Shown: positions 1-8,910 of the stretch, one piece after another
How the letters are laid out: every line of letters starts with the position of its first letter
Numbering within the stretch: position 1 is the first letter of the stretch
Source of the DNA: Microbacterium sp. Gd 4-13
GTDB lineage: Bacteria > Actinomycetota > Actinomycetes > Actinomycetales > Microbacteriaceae
Assembly: GCF_003095395.1 (NCBI RefSeq)
Contig: NZ_QEIJ01000001.1
Span: 124,001 to 188,000 of the forward strand
DNA length: 64,000 bases
Direction of reading: 5' to 3'
Made by a program: the position numbers and the translations under genes
The notes under the pieces: model-generated
What the model was told of the DNA's origin: nothing
The model's input: the letters and a program-made list of their open reading frames with translations, nothing else
Databases searched by the model: none

Positions 1-827
1 GCATCCGTCGTCTCGAACTCGAAACCGGAGTCGAACACGGGGATCTCGGCCATGTTGTTGTCGGGGAGGAACCCGAGCAGGGTGCGCGCGTAGTCGATCG
101 CGTCGTCTTCGTCTTCGGCGAGGTAGTGCGCGACGCCCGAACGGGTGTTGTGCGTGTAGGCGCCGCCGAGCTCTTCCATGCCGACGTCCTCGCCGGTGAC
201 GGTCTTGATGACGTCGGGACCGGTGACGAACATCTGGCTCGTCTTGTCGACCATGATCACGAAGTCGGTGAGGGCGGGGGAGTAGACCGCACCGCCGGCT
301 GCCGGACCCATGATGAGCGAGATCTGGGGGATGACGCCGGAGGCCGCGGTGTTCAGGCGGAAGATCTCGCCGTACTTGCCGAGAGCGACGACGCCCTCCT
401 GGATGCGGGCGCCGCCGGAGTCGAGGATGCCGATGATCGGGATGCCGCTGCGCAGCGCGAGTTCCATGACCTTGATGATCTTGTCGCCGGCCGCCTCGCC
501 GAGGGAGCCGCCGAAGGTGGAGAAGTCCTGCGCGTAGACGGCGACGGTGCGGCCGTGGATCGTTCCCGTGCCGGTCACGACGGAGTCGCCGTACGGGCGC
601 GACTTGTCCATGCCGAACGCCGTCGTGCGGTGGCGGACGTACTCGTCGAGCTCGACGAACGAGCCCGGATCGACGAGCAGGGCGATGCGCTCGCGGGCGG
701 TGAACTTGCCCTTCGCGTGCTGCTTGGCTTGGGCCGCGGCCTCGGCGTCGACGACCGCCTCCTGGTACCTCGTGCGGAGGTCGGCGATCTTGCCGGCGGT
801 GGTCGCGTGGTCGGGCTGCTCTGTCAC
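1..827 (-). CDS. acyl-CoA (acetyl/propionyl-CoA) carboxylase beta subunit, carboxyltransferase; 3' part outside window
   Basis: This is the biotin-dependent carboxyltransferase subunit, which moves the carboxyl group from carboxybiotin to acetyl- or propionyl-CoA in the cytoplasm for fatty-acid synthesis. The translation carries the family signature: an N-terminal [13 protein letters not shown] segment, the oxyanion-type [12 protein letters not shown] and [10 protein letters not shown] loops, and [13 protein letters not shown]. About 275 codons are visible; the usual length is about 530, so the C-terminal half lies beyond position 1. The start is taken as GTG at 827 (reads [17 protein letters not shown]); an in-frame GTG nine bases upstream at 836 is possible, and an AGGGAG lies about 12 bases before that one. 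The biotin ligase gene birA lies 1.3 kb away on the other strand, the usual actinobacterial neighbourhood. Specificity (AccD versus PccB) cannot be settled from this half. Confidence 0.92.
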   Translation of the reverse strand, partial: MTEQPDHATTAGKIADLRTRYQEAVVDAEAAAQAKQHAKGKFTARERIALLVDPGSFVELDEYVRHRTTAFGMDKSRPYGDSVVTGTGTIHGRTVAVYAQDFSTFGGSLGEAAGDKIIKVMELALRSGIPIIGILDSGGARIQEGVVALGKYGEIFRLNTAASGVIPQISLIMGPAAGGAVYSPALTDFVIMVDKTSQMFVTGPDVIKTVTGEDVGMEELGGAYTHNTRSGVAHYLAEDEDDAIDYARTLLGFLPDNNMAEIPVFDSGFEFETTD

Positions 828-911
828 GCGTTCCACACTAGCGGCGGGCTCCCTGTCGGCCTTGGAGGGTGCGCACAACGACTCGCCGAATCCCCTGTCG
901 CCCAGCGCATG

Positions 912-979
912 TCGGTGAGTTCGGCGCGATTCGGTGCGTATTGCTGTTCACGGTCACCGAAGAGCGCCGAACTGACCGA
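912..979. repeat. 68-bp palindromic element, copy A
   Basis: This is an imperfect inverted repeat. The arms 912-927 (TCGGTGAGTTCGGCGC) and 964-979 match at 15 of 16 positions as reverse complements, and the inner part GATTCGGTGCGT begins 16 bases into the element. Copy B at 1947-2014 has the same length, the same offset of GATTCGGTGCGT and the same orientation. Both copies are followed by TTCGGG. This copy lies just beyond the stop codon of the frameshifted DUF559 gene. The function is unknown; a REP-like or MITE-like mobile repeat, or a bidirectional terminator, are the obvious possibilities. Confidence 0.75.
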
Positions 980-994
980 TTCGGGTGGGGCGGG

Positions 995-1838
995 TCACCG
1001 CGCGAGGTGAAGATTCTGCGCCATGGCGGCCAGGATGGTGGCCTCCACCCGGGGCCAGTCGTCGACGATCGCGGTAATCGAAACGCAGCACGGTGTATCC
1101 GAGCAACCGCAGCCGGCGGTCGTGGGCGATGTCGGATCGACGTTGTCTCGGATCGGAGTGGTGGGCGAAGCCATCGATCTGCACGACGAGCCTCGCACCG
1201 ATGAGGCCGTCGACATGATGGCCGTCGATCTTGACCTGCTGTCGTACCAGGACGCCTCGCCTCCGCATCCGTGAGACGAAGTAGGTCTCGAGGCCGGAGT
1301 GCGACAGAGCGGTGGTCTCGTCGCGGAGCGCCCGAGCCCGCTCGCCGCGCCAGTCGATCGCCCCGATGCTCTCGACAGTGATGAGGCGGGCGCGCACCGC
1401 CGATTCCCAGATCGCGAGGGCTTGTTCGTGAGGACGACAGACCGCGACGGCGGCGAGCATGTTCTCGACCGCATCGATGAGAAGCCGCCGGGGGCGCGCA
1501 ACGATGCCGGCGCCCCAGTGTCCGTGTGCGGCGGGTGGTGACCTGCGCGCTCCTCTTGGCACCGCCAGGTGGACCGTGGGGTCGTCGTCGGCCCGCCAGA
1601 GCGTGCGCAGCGATGCCGCGGAGACGCACGTCACCGCGCAGCCGGTTCGGGCGGCGACCAGCAGTTCCGGGGGTGCGCCGGGAATCAGCACCCAGTCGCG
1701 GCCCGCTCGCACCAGCCCTTCCCTCTGGACGGCCGCACGAATGGCGTCGGGGCGCCACCCCGCCTCGCGGACCTCCGCAAGATGGATGTAACCGCGCGCG
1801 GCGACGAGTGGCCGTAATGATCTCGTGCTCGAACCCAT
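995..1838 (-). pseudogene. AbiEi-like antitoxin N-terminal domain + DUF559 (Vsr-fold endonuclease-like) protein, frameshifted
   Basis: The N-terminal ~75 residues look like the winged-helix AbiEi antitoxin domain (GYIHLAEVREAGW...). The C-terminal part is a DUF559 domain related to Vsr-type nucleases, with HHVDGLIGARLVVQIDGFAHH followed by a helix of Arg/Asp and LLGYTVLRFDY. After FDY (codon 1076-1074) the frame breaks. Removing one C at 1073 restores AIVDDWPRVEATILAAMAQ, the normal family ending, with a TGA at 997-995 and about 280 residues in total. Without the correction the frame continues to 954 through the adjacent palindromic element. The start is ATG at 1838. Such proteins are widespread in actinobacteria without a settled function. 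The lesion could be a real inactivation or a sequencing error. The gene sits between two 68-bp palindromic elements. Confidence 0.8.
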
Positions 1839-1946
1839 CCGCCCACCGTTGCGGCGTGCTCGCGGTGTGGGGATGCAGGAGGGGGTGAATGGGGAGAGAT
1901 CCCCTCACAGATCGGCTGGGGAGGACACGTCCCCTCTTTCCACTCT

Positions 1947-2014
1947 GCGGTGAAATCGGCCCGATTCGGTGCGTGTCTACCTGGACGCGCACCGACTCCG
2001 GCCGATTTCACCGA
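1947..2014. repeat. 68-bp palindromic element, copy B
   Basis: This is the second copy of the element at 912-979, 1,035 bp away in direct orientation. Its outer arms 1948-1961 (CGGTGAAATCGGCC) and 2000-2013 are perfect 14-base reverse complements. An inner arm starting at 1963 (GATTCGGTGCGT) pairs largely with CGCACCGACTCC, leaving a loop of about 12 bases. It lies in the divergent intergenic region between the DUF559 gene and birA, about 60 bases upstream of the birA -10 box. Confidence 0.78.
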
Positions 2015-2050
2015 TTCGGGCGGCGACGGCGGCCGCGGACTGTCAACCGC

Positions 2051-2059
2051 GGATGCTGC
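2051..2059 (+). other. GGATGCTGC over-represented 9-mer (first of about 18 in the window)
   Basis: This intergenic copy of GGATGCTGC stands for a recurrent 9-mer in both orientations at 2051, 4681, 5559, 6860, 17212, 34040, 35442, 39623, 40638, 42006, 44653, 46483, 46731, 49316, 49392, 51055, 51952 and 56324 (leftmost base). See the findings for its reading-frame behaviour. Confidence 0.6.
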
Positions 2060-2075
2060 GCGGCGCTCGTCCGCG

Positions 2076-2087
2076 TAGGGTGTGGCC
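2076..2087 (+). promoter_or_regulatory. birA -10 box, leaderless arrangement
   Basis: TAGGGT at 2076-2081 is followed by six bases and then the birA ATG at 2088. This TANNNT-to-start spacing places the transcription start at or next to the start codon, so the mRNA is probably leaderless. Confidence 0.6.
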
Positions 2088-2882
2088 ATGCCGATCCCCG
2101 CCGAGGGCTACCCGCTCGCCGCCGCCGTCAGTCCGCGCCTGCAGGTGGTCGAGACCACCGATTCGACCAACGCCGATGCGGTCGCCGCCGCATCCGCCGA
2201 CCCCGAGGGATGGCCGCACCTGGCCGCGCTCGTCACGACCGACCAGCGCGCCGGACGCGGGCGGCTGGGTCGCACCTGGACCGCGCCGCCGGGCACCGCC
2301 CTCGCCGTCTCGGTGCTCGTGCGGGTCGAGGGGCTCCCCGCCGCGTCGCGCGGGTGGATCCCGCTCATCGCGGGGGCGGCCATGACCCGTGCGGTGGCCG
2401 CGCAGCTGAAGGGCACCGGCAACACCGCCCAGCTGAAGTGGCCGAACGACGTGCTCGTCGACGGCGCGAAGATCTGCGGCATCCTCGCCGAAGCGCTTCC
2501 CGGCACGATGGATGCCGTCGTCGTCGGCGCCGGCGTCAACACCCATATGACGCGCGCCGACCTCCCCGTCTCGACGGCGACGTCGTTCGCCGCCATCGGG
2601 GCGGAGTGCGACGACGACCGGCTACTGGCCGATTTCCTCCGCGCGCTCGACGAGCAGCTGCAGGCGCTCATCGGCGCCGGCGGTGATGCCTCCGCGGCGA
2701 ACGTGCGGGGCGAGGTCGAGAGCCTCTGCGCGACGGTCGGACGCGACGTCGTCGTGTCGCTGCCCGACGACAGGGCGCTCGAGGGCCGCGCGCAGCGCAT
2801 CGACCCCGACGGGCGCCTCGTCGTGGTGGTCGACGGTGTGGAGACGCCGGTCGCGGCCGGCGACGTGCAGCACGTGCGCTGA
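2088..2882 (+). CDS. birA: biotin--[acetyl-CoA-carboxylase] ligase
   Basis: The enzyme activates biotin with ATP and attaches it to the biotin carboxyl carrier domain of acyl-CoA carboxylases, the partner enzyme of the carboxyltransferase encoded at the left edge. The 264-residue protein has the biotinyl-5'-AMP binding loop GRGRLGRTW, the KWPNDV motif and a C-terminal SH3-like domain (residues ~215-264). It lacks the N-terminal DNA-binding domain of E. coli BirA, so it is a monofunctional class I ligase. ATG at 2088 is chosen over the in-frame GTG at 2082 because it lies six bases after TAGGGT. Confidence 0.93.
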   Translation: MPIPAEGYPLAAAVSPRLQVVETTDSTNADAVAAASADPEGWPHLAALVTTDQRAGRGRLGRTWTAPPGTALAVSVLVRVEGLPAASRGWIPLIAGAAMTRAVAAQLKGTGNTAQLKWPNDVLVDGAKICGILAEALPGTMDAVVVGAGVNTHMTRADLPVSTATSFAAIGAECDDDRLLADFLRALDEQLQALIGAGGDASAANVRGEVESLCATVGRDVVVSLPDDRALEGRAQRIDPDGRLVVVVDGVETPVAAGDVQHVR

Positions 2883-2957
2883 GCGGTCCGCCGCCGCGTT
2901 GAGCGGCGTGCCGCGTGGGATCACCCCGACGTCGGCGGGGAGGGTGACAATGAGAGC

Positions 2958-3512
2958 GTGACCCAGCCGACGACCCTCGGGGGGCGCCCGCTGATGCCGG
3001 CGCCCGGCGCACCGACGCCCGAGCTGCGTGTGGCGCGACTCCGGCCGCGCGCGACCCGGCTGTTCTGGTCGGCCGTCGTGCTCATCGCCGTCGCGGGCGG
3101 TGTCGGGTACTTCTACGACAACCTGCGCGAGCCGTTCGCCGATTGGATGCTGCTGAGCGCGGCCGGTGCGGTCGTGTTCCTTCTCGTCGTGCTCCCGTTC
3201 CTCAGCTGGTGGGCGCAGCGCTACACGATCACCACGCGCCGCGTGATCGCCCGGTCGGGCCCGTTCGGCCGTCGCCGCGCCGAGCTGTCCCACGTGCGCG
3301 GCTATACCGTGCAGCTCAAGCGCGGAATCCTGCAGCGCATCGGCGGTGGGGGAACCCTGGTGCTCTCGAACGGCGTCGACGCACCCGTGCGGCTGCGTCG
3401 CATCGCGAACGTCGCCCTCGTCTACGAAGTGCTGGTCGACCAGGTAGAGGTCAACCAGATCCTGGCCCACCGCGACTCGCAGAGCCTGACGCCTCCGCCG
3501 CTGCCCTCCTGA
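2958..3512 (+). CDS. PH domain (bPH2/YdbT-like) membrane protein
   Basis: A 184-residue protein with two adjacent hydrophobic segments (roughly residues 35-55 and 65-85), followed by a bacterial pleckstrin-homology-type domain starting at YTITTRRVIARSGPFGRR. This architecture is typical of small membrane proteins found next to birA and purK in actinobacteria; no biochemical role is established. The GTG start at 2958 lies six bases after GACAAT, which resembles the leaderless -10 arrangement seen elsewhere in the window. It is encoded on the same strand as birA and purK. Confidence 0.82.
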   Translation: MTQPTTLGGRPLMPAPGAPTPELRVARLRPRATRLFWSAVVLIAVAGGVGYFYDNLREPFADWMLLSAAGAVVFLLVVLPFLSWWAQRYTITTRRVIARSGPFGRRRAELSHVRGYTVQLKRGILQRIGGGGTLVLSNGVDAPVRLRRIANVALVYEVLVDQVEVNQILAHRDSQSLTPPPLPS

Positions 3513-3567
3513 CCACCGCGCGCGAGTGCGCCAAGATGGGAACGACGGACTCGAACGAGGGAGTGGC

Positions 3568-4704
3568 ATGACGCTGCGTGTGGGTGTGGTCGGCGGTGGC
3601 CAGTTGGCACGGATGATGATCGCGCCCGCGGTCGAACTCGGCATCGAGGTGCGCGTGCTCGCCGAGGAGACCGGTATGGCCGCGGCGCTCGCGGCCACGG
3701 CCGTCGGCGATTACCGCGACACCGAGACGGTGCTCGCGTTCGCCCGCGACGTCGACGTCATCACGTTCGACCACGAGCACGTGCCGCAGGAGGTGCTCGC
3801 TGCCCTGGTCGACGCCGGCGTCGCCGTGCACCCCGGTCCGAGTGCCCTGGCGGTCGCCCAGGACAAGCTGGTGCTGCGGGCGCGGATGGCCGAGCTCGGT
3901 ATGCCGCAGCCCGATTGGGCAGCGGTGTCCGACGCCGCTCAGCTGCAGGAGTTCATCGACGCCCACGGCGGGCGTGCGGTCGTGAAGACCCCCCGCGGCG
4001 GATACGACGGCAAGGGGGTGCGCGTCGTCTCGGCCGCGACCGAGGCGGCGGACTGGTTCGCCGCACTCGCCGAAGACGCGCGCGGCGGCGACCTGCTCGT
4101 GGAGGAGCTCGTCGACTTCTCGCGCGAGCTCGCCCAGCAGATCGCGCGTCGCCCGTCCGGGGGCATGCGGGCGTTCCCGCTCGTCGAGACGGTGCAACGC
4201 GACGGCGTGTGCGTGGAGGTCGTCGCCCCGGCGCCCGGGGCGAGCGAGCGTTTGGCGCTCGCGGCGGAGGACATCGGGATGGCGATCGCCGAGGGGATCG
4301 GGGTCACCGGGATGCTGGCGGTCGAGCTGTTCGAGACCGTCGACGGCCGCATCCTCGTCAACGAGCTCGCGATGCGCCCGCACAACAGCGGCCACTGGAC
4401 CCAGGACGGCGCCGTGACGAGCCAGTTCGAGCAGCATCTGCGTGCCGTGCTCGATCTGCCGTTCGGGGCGACCGAGGCGACCCGTCCCTGGACCGTGATG
4501 GTCAACATCCTCGGCGGCCCCGCGCAGGGCGGGCTCGACGAGCGCTTCGACGCGGCGATGTCATCGCACCCCGCGGCCAAGATCCACACCTACGGCAAGG
4601 CCCCACGGCCCGGTCGCAAGGTGGGGCACGTCACGGTGGCCGGCGACGACCTCGACGACGTCGTGTACGAGGCCCGCGCCGCAGCATCCGTGTTCCTGGA
4701 CTGA
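3568..4704 (+). CDS. purK: 5-(carboxyamino)imidazole ribonucleotide synthase
   Basis: PurK converts AIR, ATP and bicarbonate to N5-CAIR in purine biosynthesis; PurE (encoded at 6932) then makes CAIR. The 378-residue protein starts with the Rossmann-like VGVVGGGQLARMM, has the ATP-grasp region with KTPRGGYDGKG and EELVDFSRELA, and ends with the NELAMRPHNSGHWTQD signature. ATG at 3568 has AGGGAG six bases upstream. It converges on the PPOX gene with a gap of only five bases. purK and purE are separated here by three unrelated genes rather than being contiguous. Confidence 0.95.
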   Translation: MTLRVGVVGGGQLARMMIAPAVELGIEVRVLAEETGMAAALAATAVGDYRDTETVLAFARDVDVITFDHEHVPQEVLAALVDAGVAVHPGPSALAVAQDKLVLRARMAELGMPQPDWAAVSDAAQLQEFIDAHGGRAVVKTPRGGYDGKGVRVVSAATEAADWFAALAEDARGGDLLVEELVDFSRELAQQIARRPSGGMRAFPLVETVQRDGVCVEVVAPAPGASERLALAAEDIGMAIAEGIGVTGMLAVELFETVDGRILVNELAMRPHNSGHWTQDGAVTSQFEQHLRAVLDLPFGATEATRPWTVMVNILGGPAQGGLDERFDAAMSSHPAAKIHTYGKAPRPGRKVGHVTVAGDDLDDVVYEARAAASVFLD

Positions 4705-4709
4705 CCCCG

Positions 4710-5102
4710 CTACCCCTGGCCGCTGATGCTGTCGGCGGCGATCGTGAGGATGATGCGCTGCTGGTCGCGTCCGCCGTACCAGGGGTAGGGCTGACCGGTG
4801 TACTTCTGCGACAGGGCCTCGATGCTCTCGGCCCCGCCCTCGGTCGTCATCTCGACGACCCTGCCGCGCACCTGGATGTAGCGGAACGGGTTCGACGGAT
4901 CCTGGATCGCGACCGCCACGCGCGGGTCGCGCTCGACGTTGCGCACCTTCACGAAACCGACGACCGTGTTGATCACGACATGCTCGCCGTCGGTGTCGAC
5001 CCACGTCTCGGTCACCTGGGGCGACCCGTCGGGCATGATCGTGGACAGGAAGCAGGGGCTCGGCTGGCGCAGCAGGTCGAGCAGGGCATCGGGCAGTGTC
5101 AT
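4710..5102 (-). CDS. PPOX-class (pyridoxamine 5'-phosphate oxidase-like, probably F420-dependent) protein
   Basis: A 130-residue split beta-barrel flavin/F420-binding protein. The start PDALLDLLRQPSPCFLSTIMPDGSPQVTETWV and the segments VVGFVKVRNVERDPRVAVAIQDP and YIQVRGRVVEMT are typical of the actinobacterial family usually annotated as F420-dependent oxidoreductases. The substrate is unknown. The ATG at 5102 has a GAGGAG ribosome-binding site. It is upstream-adjacent to, and co-directional with, the hydrolase gene that lies 37 bases to the right. Confidence 0.83.
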   Translation of the reverse strand: MTLPDALLDLLRQPSPCFLSTIMPDGSPQVTETWVDTDGEHVVINTVVGFVKVRNVERDPRVAVAIQDPSNPFRYIQVRGRVVEMTTEGGAESIEALSQKYTGQPYPWYGGRDQQRIILTIAADSISGQG

Positions 5103-5139
5103 CGGGTCTCCTCGAAGAGTGGGCTCTCAGTCTGAGCCC

Positions 5140-6033
5140 TCACCGGGCGTGAAGATCGCCCGACGCGCAATCGTGCATCGCGCGCACCGTTTCGGCGATC
5201 CGCCCGAAATGGCGCATGTGGACGTTGTGGAAGCGGTCGCCCGACAGTCGATGCGTCGCGTTCGGGTAGCGCCGCGCGACCGCATCGTGCATCGTGATCC
5301 ACCCTCGGCCGTAGGTGCCGGTGGTGAGCAGCGCCACCGGCAGGTCGCCGTGCACCGCGTCTGCGAGTTCGGACGCCGCCGCCACGGTTCCGGGGAGCAC
5401 CGCGCGCATCTCGTCGACCGCGTCGCCGAGGAAGAGGGCGGCCACCGCGCTGTGCCATTCGTCGCGTGCCCGCGGCGTGAGGGCCTCCAGGAACGGCCCG
5501 CGGCCGGGGTAGAGCGGCAGGGCGTTCCGGCGTACCAGGCGCGCGAAAAGAGGAGGGGGCAGCATCCGCCGCGCCGTGGCGATGCTCTCGGCGTAGAGGC
5601 GGTACCCCCGGCGGCGCACCGGGTCGGAGGCGAGAAGGTCGGGCGTCGCGTCGAGCATCACGAGCCCGGCGACCCGCGCGGGGTGCCGCGCGGCGTAGAC
5701 GCGTGCGATGAGAGCGCCGAACGAGTGGCCGACCAGCAGCACGCGAGGTTCCGGCGCGAGCGCGGCGAGCACGCCGTCGAGCTCCGCGACGAGGCCGTCG
5801 ATCGTGCGCGGGGATCCGGGGGCGCTCGCTCCGATCCCCGAGCGCTCGTACGAGATCACCCGGGCCGTGCGCGCGAGGAGCGTTTGGAGAGGCAGCCACG
5901 ATCGGGCGGTGTCGCCCGCCCCGGTGAGGAGCACCACGACCGGTGTACCGCCCGCGCCCGCGTCGAAGACCTCGACCCGCCGGCCGCCGACATCGACGAA
6001 TGCCCCATCGAGGGGCGCGACGCGGGTATCCAT
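5140..6033 (-). CDS. alpha/beta-hydrolase fold protein
   Basis: A 297-residue cytoplasmic hydrolase. It has the oxyanion segment LLTGAGDTARSW, the nucleophile elbow GHSFG with Ser104, and a C-terminal HNVHMRHFG that could supply the catalytic histidine. The substrate cannot be inferred. The acid residue of the triad is not obvious, because the usual position after strand 6 reads TTGTYG. ATG at 6033 lies eight bases after TAGACT on the minus strand, a near-leaderless arrangement. The gene and the PPOX gene probably share a transcript. Confidence 0.82.
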   Translation of the reverse strand: MDTRVAPLDGAFVDVGGRRVEVFDAGAGGTPVVVLLTGAGDTARSWLPLQTLLARTARVISYERSGIGASAPGSPRTIDGLVAELDGVLAALAPEPRVLLVGHSFGALIARVYAARHPARVAGLVMLDATPDLLASDPVRRRGYRLYAESIATARRMLPPPLFARLVRRNALPLYPGRGPFLEALTPRARDEWHSAVAALFLGDAVDEMRAVLPGTVAAASELADAVHGDLPVALLTTGTYGRGWITMHDAVARRYPNATHRLSGDRFHNVHMRHFGRIAETVRAMHDCASGDLHAR

Positions 6034-6171
6034 CGCCGAGCAGTCTAGGCAGCCGACCCGACGATCGAGCCGGATGCTCGTGCGAGCTCGGCGACCGGAG
6101 GGCGGGCCGGTGCGTCGACGCGGGTGGGTCGGGCCGGTCGACTACTGTCGAGCACGACCCCAGGAGGCGCC

Positions 6172-6795
6172 ATGTTCCGCAGCCGTTCGACGATCGGTGT
6201 GACCACCCTGCTGCTCGCCGTCGTGCTCTCCGGATGCGTCGCCGAATCGGCGACCACCCCGTCCGGAGCGCCGGCCTCGTCGACGCCGACATCGTCTGCG
6301 ACCGCAGACCCGACGCCGACCGCCACCGCCTCCGAGACGCCTGCCGGCATCGCCGTGCCCGACGACTGTGCGCAGGTCTACTCGCCGGCGATGATGTCGT
6401 CGTTGGAGCAGGAGGGCCTGCCGCTGAACGATCCGGCCGTGACGATGCTGGCGACCCAGAACGCAGTACTCCTGGGCGACCTCGAGACCCTGCCCACCCT
6501 CCGCTGCTCGTGGGGCGCTCCCGGCACCGTCGGGATCACGACGAACGTCACCGTCGTCGACGCGGCGCAGGCCGCAGCGATCGAGACGGAGCTCGCCGAA
6601 GGCGGGTTCGGCTGCGGCGACCAGGGCGGCGCGCGCATCTGCAGCATCGAACAACGCGGGGTGAGCCTCGACGACGTCCCGTACGTCCGCGGAGAGACGC
6701 ATGCGCTCCGGGGCAGCGTCTGGGTGGCGACCTCCTGGCTGAACCGCCCTCTCGACGGGTACGTCGAAGACATCCTCGCCACCCTGGGAGCCTGA
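6172..6795 (+). CDS. lipoprotein of unknown function
   Basis: A 207-residue exported lipoprotein. The signal peptide [22 protein letters not shown] ends in a lipobox (LSGC, lipid-modified Cys22). It is followed by a Ser/Thr/Pro/Ala-rich linker (~residues 25-60) and a compact domain with four further cysteines that could form two disulphides. I do not recognise the domain. ATG at 6172 has CAGGAGG five bases upstream, and TACTGT at 6143-6148 may be the -10. The gene stands alone, with a 136-base gap before purE. Confidence 0.78.
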   Translation: MFRSRSTIGVTTLLLAVVLSGCVAESATTPSGAPASSTPTSSATADPTPTATASETPAGIAVPDDCAQVYSPAMMSSLEQEGLPLNDPAVTMLATQNAVLLGDLETLPTLRCSWGAPGTVGITTNVTVVDAAQAAAIETELAEGGFGCGDQGGARICSIEQRGVSLDDVPYVRGETHALRGSVWVATSWLNRPLDGYVEDILATLGA

Positions 6796-6918
6796 CCGCT
6801 CCACGGGGCGGCGACAGGGGCCTCCGCGCCCGAGCCCATCGACGGCGGCGCGGGGGTGCGCAGCATCCGAGTCGCTCCCGACTGCCGCGCGTTGCGGTGA
6901 TCTTCCAGCGATGCGTTC

Positions 6919-6931
6919 TAGCCTTATGGGC
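6919..6931 (+). promoter_or_regulatory. purE -10 box, leaderless arrangement
   Basis: TAGCCT at 6919-6924 is followed by seven bases and the GTG at 6932. There is no ribosome-binding site in front of the GTG, which supports a leaderless start for the purE-LCP-glycosyltransferase transcript. Confidence 0.6.
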
Positions 6932-7447
6932 GTGACCCGACCGCTGCATTCTTCCGACGCGCCCGTGGTCGGCGTCGTCATGGGCTCCGATTCCGATTGG
7001 AGGGTGATGGCGGATGCTTCGCAGGCCCTCACCGACTTCGGGATCGCGCACGAGGTCGAGGTCGTCTCGGCCCACCGCACGCCCGACAAGCTGCTGAGGT
7101 ACGGCCGTGAGGCGCGCGAGCGCGGTCTTCGCGTCATCATCGCCGGGGCCGGCGGCGCGGCGCACCTCCCGGGCATGCTCGCGTCCGTCACGGCTCTTCC
7201 CGTCATCGGTGTGCCGGTGCAGCTCGCGACGCTCGACGGCCTCGATTCGCTGCTGAGCATCGTGCAGATGCCCGCGGGTATTCCGGTCGCCACCGTGTCG
7301 ATCAACGGGGCCAAGAACGCCGGACTGCTCGCCGCCCGCATCCTCGGAGCAGGGGATCCCGCGATCGCCGACCGTGTGGAGGCCTTCGCCCGCGACCTCG
7401 AAGCGCAGGTCGAGGAGAAGAACCGCCGGTTGAAGGAGTCGCTGTGA
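6932..7447 (+). CDS. purE: 5-(carboxyamino)imidazole ribonucleotide mutase
   Basis: PurE isomerises N5-CAIR to CAIR, the step after PurK. The 171-residue protein has the class I motifs [20 protein letters not shown] and [12 protein letters not shown](L). GTG at 6932 is preferred because it lies seven bases after TAGCCT; an in-frame ATG at 6926 would add two residues. The stop overlaps the GTG of the LCP gene (GTGA), so the two are translationally coupled. Confidence 0.94.
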   Translation: MTRPLHSSDAPVVGVVMGSDSDWRVMADASQALTDFGIAHEVEVVSAHRTPDKLLRYGREARERGLRVIIAGAGGAAHLPGMLASVTALPVIGVPVQLATLDGLDSLLSIVQMPAGIPVATVSINGAKNAGLLAARILGAGDPAIADRVEAFARDLEAQVEEKNRRLKESL

Positions 7448-8910
7448 GCGTTGCGAGCCCGCCGCTCCAGCGCCCCGTGCGCAAGAGCGTCATCGAGTCG
7501 CGTCCGATCCGCAACCCCGACGTGACCTCCGCCGGCATGATGACCACACGCGGATGGTGGCTCGTCGCACTCAACTTCTTGCTGCCGGGCTCCGCCCAAG
7601 TGCTCGCCGGAAGCCGCAAGCTGGGGCGCTTCGGCCTCGGTGCCACGGTCTTCATGTGGCTGCTCCTGATCTTCGCGGGTCTCGGAGCGCTGCTCTGGCC
7701 CTCCGGCACCTTCAGCATCGCGTCGGGCGCCTGGCTGCCCGCACCGCTGTCGCTCCTGCGTCCGATCCCGCTCCTCATCGTGCAGGGGCTCTTCATCGCG
7801 TACGCGGTGCTCTGGATCGTTCTCACCGTCGACACGCTGCGGCTGGTGCGGCTCGTCAGGGTCAAGACGCTCTCGCGCATCGGAATCCCCGTCCTCGCGA
7901 TCATCCTGGCCGCCGCGTCGTCGACCACGGCGGCGTACGGTGCGCAGGTCGCAGGCTCGACGCGTGACGCTCTGGGAGCGATCTTCGGCTCCTCGGCCGC
8001 GGTCGTCCCGCCGTCGGACGGCTACTACAACATCCTCCTCCTCGGCGCCGACAGCGGCGAAGGCCGCGACTCGATGCGGTTCGACAGCATCTCGGTGGTG
8101 TCGGTCAACGCCGAGACCGGCGCCACCACCATCACCGGCATCCCTCGCGACCTCGGGCACTTCCCGTTCGCGCCGGGGCCGATGCAGGACCTCTATTCCG
8201 ACGTGCACGAGGGCAAGTCCAGCGCCACATGCGGATGGGGGAGCGGCATCAATCAGCTGCGCACCGAGGTCGAGGTGTGCCGCGACGGCAACGCCCTGTA
8301 CCCCGACGCCGTAGCCAACGGCTCCGAGCCCGGTGTCGAGGCGACAAAGGACGCCGCCGAAGGGCTTCTCGGCATCACGATCCCGTACTACGTCTTCGTC
8401 GACATGCACGGCTTCGCCGCCATGATCGACGCGCTCGGCGGTGTCGACATCGACGTCGCCCAGCGCCTGCCCAAGGGCGGCGGGCCGCAGTACACCGGCG
8501 AGCCCGCCGAGGACTGGGCCATCGGCTGGATCGAAGCCGGTCCGCAGCACATGGACGGCGACACCGCCCAGTGGTACGCCCGTTCCCGTTACACCACGAG
8601 TGACTGGGACCGGATGCTTCGCCAGCGTCAGCTGCAGGAGGCGATCCTCGCGCAGTTCACCCCCGAGACCGTGCTCACGCGCTTCCAGAGCGTCGCGGCC
8701 GCCGGCACGAACCTCGTGAAGACCGACCTTCCGCAGGGGCTGCTGCCGGCCCTCGTCGATCTCGCCCTGAAAGCGAAGGAGCAGCCCGTCACGACGATCG
8801 AGCTGACCCCCGAGGCTCACCAGATCGTTCAGGATGCGCCCGATGTCGCGTACATCCAGCAGCTCATCGACAGCACGTTGCATCCGCCGGCCCCGGAGCC
8901 GACCGAGTGA
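7444..8910 (+). CDS. LytR-CpsA-Psr (LCP) family cell-wall glycopolymer ligase
   Basis: LCP proteins transfer undecaprenyl-phosphate-linked glycopolymers onto peptidoglycan at the outer membrane face. The 488-residue protein has several N-terminal hydrophobic segments (about residues 35-75 and 100-165). The extracellular catalytic domain starts near residue 195 ([28 protein letters not shown]), with the arginine-rich active-site block ITGIPRDLG and a later [18 protein letters not shown]. It is a good candidate for attaching the polysaccharide built by the locus that follows. It overlaps purE upstream and the glycosyltransferase downstream by four bases each. Confidence 0.93.
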   Translation: MSVASPPLQRPVRKSVIESRPIRNPDVTSAGMMTTRGWWLVALNFLLPGSAQVLAGSRKLGRFGLGATVFMWLLLIFAGLGALLWPSGTFSIASGAWLPAPLSLLRPIPLLIVQGLFIAYAVLWIVLTVDTLRLVRLVRVKTLSRIGIPVLAIILAAASSTTAAYGAQVAGSTRDALGAIFGSSAAVVPPSDGYYNILLLGADSGEGRDSMRFDSISVVSVNAETGATTITGIPRDLGHFPFAPGPMQDLYSDVHEGKSSATCGWGSGINQLRTEVEVCRDGNALYPDAVANGSEPGVEATKDAAEGLLGITIPYYVFVDMHGFAAMIDALGGVDIDVAQRLPKGGGPQYTGEPAEDWAIGWIEAGPQHMDGDTAQWYARSRYTTSDWDRMLRQRQLQEAILAQFTPETVLTRFQSVAAAGTNLVKTDLPQGLLPALVDLALKAKEQPVTTIELTPEAHQIVQDAPDVAYIQQLIDSTLHPPAPEPTE

